A stretch of 14,688 nucleotides of DNA from an uncultured Prevotella sp. (GTDB lineage Bacteria; Bacteroidota; Bacteroidia; Bacteroidales; Bacteroidaceae). Numbering within the stretch: position 1 is the stretch's first letter; each line of letters starts with the position of its first letter. The position numbers and the translations under genes were made by a program. The notes under the pieces are model-generated. The model was not told the DNA's origin. It searched no databases and was given only the letters and a program-made list of their open reading frames with translations. The stretch is taken from positions 1 through 14,688 of the forward strand of contig URDM01000072.1 of the NCBI GenBank assembly GCA_900546575.1, in the 5' to 3' direction. Shown piece after piece: positions 12,526 through 14,688 of the stretch.

Positions 12526-14611
12526 TTTGATTGCAGCCTTGCCGCTCATCAACTCAACGGCTTGCGTATCTGAAGGAGCTACGCACAATCGTTATATGTT
12601 CTCGGTCTATCGTCACAACGCACTCACCGACGGACCCGCCTTTCTGTATGACATCGACCGTTATTGGCAGACGTACACCGACAACGACGGACCCTGTGGC
12701 ATAGGGTTCTACAAATGGAACCGTGACGAGATTATGTCCACAGCCCGAAAGAAGAACGACACGGCTATGATAGCTTATCTCACGCTGTTCAACCGCTACT
12801 TCAAGACGTGCGAGGCTTATACAGAGGATGCATGGAACTATCCCACGAAGCAGCAGATGGCACAACGGCAGAAGTCCTTTCAGAATGTGCTGGCTGCTGC
12901 AAAGGCTTATCGTGGCACGGCGCTCCGACCGCAGTATGTGCTGCTGCAGATGCGTGCCAATATGATGTTGGGCTACAACAACGCCAACATAGCGTTGTGG
13001 AATTCTACGGCTTCGCGCCTTGCCGAGAGTCCGTGGCGTAATGCCATGCGCAACATCTATGCACGGGCTTTGCTCAAGAGCGGTCAGCGCACACGTGCCT
13101 GCAACATATATGCCGAGCAGGGCGACGTGCAGTCAATCAAGACCGTGATGCGCAACTTCCGCAATCTGGCTGGCATACGTACCATATTCGCACAAAATCC
13201 CAACGCCCCGACGCTACATTTCCTCGTACAGGACTTTGTCAATAATGTGCAGGAAACGCTCGACCAGAAGGCGGCTGGATTTGACGATGCCGAATGGTTT
13301 AAGACTATTGATGCCAAACAGGTGTATCGCAAGGAGGCGATGGCGTTCGTGCAGTTTGCCGTCGATGCCGCTGCCAATGCCAAGGTGAAGTCGCCAAGCC
13401 TGTGGCTGGCTGCTGCAAGTATGGTCGACTATCTCATAGGCAACAACCAACGTGCCATAGCCGAAGCCGACAAGGCTGTTGAGGCTGACGGAACGGAGCG
13501 CATGCGCGACAATGCACGTGCCATACGTCTGCTCGTGTCTACCCGTACAAACAAGCCGACAGCCGAATATACCGACTATCTGCTTGCCGAATTCCGTTGG
13601 CTTGATGCTAAGATAAAGGAAGAGCGTGGCAGCAGTAGCGAATACGAAAACCACTACACCGACGTTAAAGATCGTGTGGTGCATCGTGGATTGGAACCGC
13701 TATTCCGCAAGGTGGGTATGGACAACACGGCTCTGGCACTGTGTGCCATGATGAATGCTGAAGGCAACTATAATAATAATAATGTGTCGTATGGTCCGTG
13801 GAACGAGTATTTCAGCAAGATGGATAGTCTTAAAGCCGACCGCCTTGCCGACTATTATCAGTATCTGTCAACGCCACATGCCAACGCTTTCGAGACCTAC
13901 TGCACGCAGAACACTTATCACGATGCCGACTACTTCAACGACCTCATCGGCACAAAACTCATAGCTGAGGGGCGCTTTGCCGATGCCATTCCTTATCTGA
14001 AGAAGGTCGGTATGTCGCTGCTTTCCACTCAGATGATTAGCATTTACAGTTCGCAGCGTCACTACGACACGCCGCGTTGGTTTGGCAAGCAGAGGGTGGA
14101 GGAGGCTTACGAGCCTGTTAAGGTGACCCGCAACGCAAAGCTCGACTTCTGTATTGACATGACCGACCGCCTAAGCCGATACAGTCTGGCGCGTGAAGGC
14201 AGAGCCAAGCAGCAGATGGCATACGACCTTGCCGTGCGCTATTATCAGGCTTCGTGCTATGGCGACTGCTGGTATCTGACGCATTACTATCACAGTGTGA
14301 TGGATTCGGCACGCTCGTGGGAGAAGGACTTTGCTGCCGAGACGGTGAAGTATCTGAATGTTGCCAAGCAGTCGGACGACGTTCGGCTGCGCTATCGCTC
14401 TCTGTATGCTCTGGCTTTCATGCCGATAGAGCCGTGGGCAACTGTCGAATATGATACCAGCAACGGCTATAAGGAGGTACTGGTGGTGCATCATAAGTCG
14501 GCACAATATATGGCTTTGGGCGATCTTGACATGTTTGCCAAGGCCTATCCCAACGCTATTGACGACTACACCCGTCACTGTGATGTGCTGAGTGAGTTCC
14601 GAAAGAAATGA
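12503..14611 (+). CDS. exported helical-repeat (TPR-like) protein
   Basis: About 702 residues from the ATG at 12503, chosen because it gives a clean signal peptide (MKRFLICSLIAALPLINS); ATG 12497 is two codons longer, and a start at 12458 would put 15 unsuitable residues in front. Cleavage falls near STAC, possibly a weak lipobox. I recognise no named family. The sequence is almost wholly helical, with TPR-like units such as LWLAAASMVDYLIGNNQRAI (about 300-320) and LIAEGRFADAIPYLKKVG (about 485-502). It is rich in Tyr, Asn and Asp, with a run YNNNN near 417. This suggests an alpha-solenoid scaffold at the periplasmic face or outer membrane. It overlaps the lipoprotein gene and ends 32 bp before a strong terminator, so the two form a small operon. 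Likely the partner of the lipoprotein; function unknown. Confidence 0.75.
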   Translation: MKRFLICSLIAALPLINSTACVSEGATHNRYMFSVYRHNALTDGPAFLYDIDRYWQTYTDNDGPCGIGFYKWNRDEIMSTARKKNDTAMIAYLTLFNRYFKTCEAYTEDAWNYPTKQQMAQRQKSFQNVLAAAKAYRGTALRPQYVLLQMRANMMLGYNNANIALWNSTASRLAESPWRNAMRNIYARALLKSGQRTRACNIYAEQGDVQSIKTVMRNFRNLAGIRTIFAQNPNAPTLHFLVQDFVNNVQETLDQKAAGFDDAEWFKTIDAKQVYRKEAMAFVQFAVDAAANAKVKSPSLWLAAASMVDYLIGNNQRAIAEADKAVEADGTERMRDNARAIRLLVSTRTNKPTAEYTDYLLAEFRWLDAKIKEERGSSSEYENHYTDVKDRVVHRGLEPLFRKVGMDNTALALCAMMNAEGNYNNNNVSYGPWNEYFSKMDSLKADRLADYYQYLSTPHANAFETYCTQNTYHDADYFNDLIGTKLIAEGRFADAIPYLKKVGMSLLSTQMISIYSSQRHYDTPRWFGKQRVEEAYEPVKVTRNAKLDFCIDMTDRLSRYSLAREGRAKQQMAYDLAVRYYQASCYGDCWYLTHYYHSVMDSARSWEKDFAAETVKYLNVAKQSDDVRLRYRSLYALAFMPIEPWATVEYDTSNGYKEVLVVHHKSAQYMALGDLDMFAKAYPNAIDDYTRHCDVLSEFRKK

Positions 14612-14643
14612 AGAGGGTGTGTCAAAACTCCCAATATAAATAA

Positions 14644-14687
14644 AAAAACTCGTTGTACGTTCTTGTGTGGATGTACAACGAGTTTTT
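14644..14687 (+). terminator. perfect 15-bp hairpin terminator
   Basis: AAAAACTCGTTGTAC (14644-14658) pairs perfectly with 14673-14687 around a 14-nt loop and ends in five Ts at the window edge. It closes the lipoprotein/helical-repeat operon and is symmetric enough to act on both strands. Confidence 0.85.
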
Positions 14688-14688
14688 G

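Overview
The window looks like a chromosomal segment from a Bacteroidales bacterium, most likely Prevotella or a close relative. The protein families are typical of that group: a Bacteroidetes-type DnaA, a stand-alone MCE (MlaD-like) protein next to an Amidase_3 enzyme, a PD-(D/E)XK transposase/Rpn nuclease, a PepSY-type membrane protein and lipoproteins. Start codons generally lack a Shine-Dalgarno sequence. Several promoter-like sites match the Bacteroidetes form TTTG - about 19-20 nt - TAnnTTTG. No rRNA, tRNA or CRISPR array was seen.

Left part (1-2961), AT-rich and accessory in character. It opens with the 3' end of an unrecognised gene that overlaps by 4 nt a small PD-(D/E)XK-type protein, followed by a strong terminator. 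A 535-bp stretch without a convincing gene follows (675-1209); it holds a degenerate repeat-like reading frame. On the minus strand come a Rpn/PDDEXK-family transposase gene (1210-2157), a small ORF carrying 21-nt palindromic tandem repeats (2232-2606), a possible 22-residue hydrophobic peptide (2636-2704), and two similar 37-bp promoter-like modules (2722-2861).

Middle part (2962-8848). A PepSY-type membrane protein (plus strand) is followed by a terminator and then a 914-residue UvrD/Rep-family helicase. A complete DEDDh (DnaQ-like) exonuclease domain sits inside the helicase, between its motifs IV and V. It converges with dnaA (minus strand) on a shared bidirectional terminator that includes the dnaA stop codon. 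dnaA has its own strong promoter.

Right part (9204-14688). A minus-strand two-gene operon encodes a periplasmic N-acetylmuramoyl-L-alanine amidase with a C-terminal SPOR-like domain and an MCE/MlaD lipid-transport protein; both act in the cell envelope. Divergently, a plus-strand pair encodes a lipoprotein with a TIM-barrel-like core (DUF3142-like) and a large exported helical-repeat protein. The two overlap and end at a 15-bp perfect terminator hairpin.

The best candidates for something unusual are the helicase with the internal exonuclease, the palindromic 21-nt repeat array with a covarying base pair, and the uncharacterised lipoprotein/helical-repeat pair. None is proved here to be a new system.
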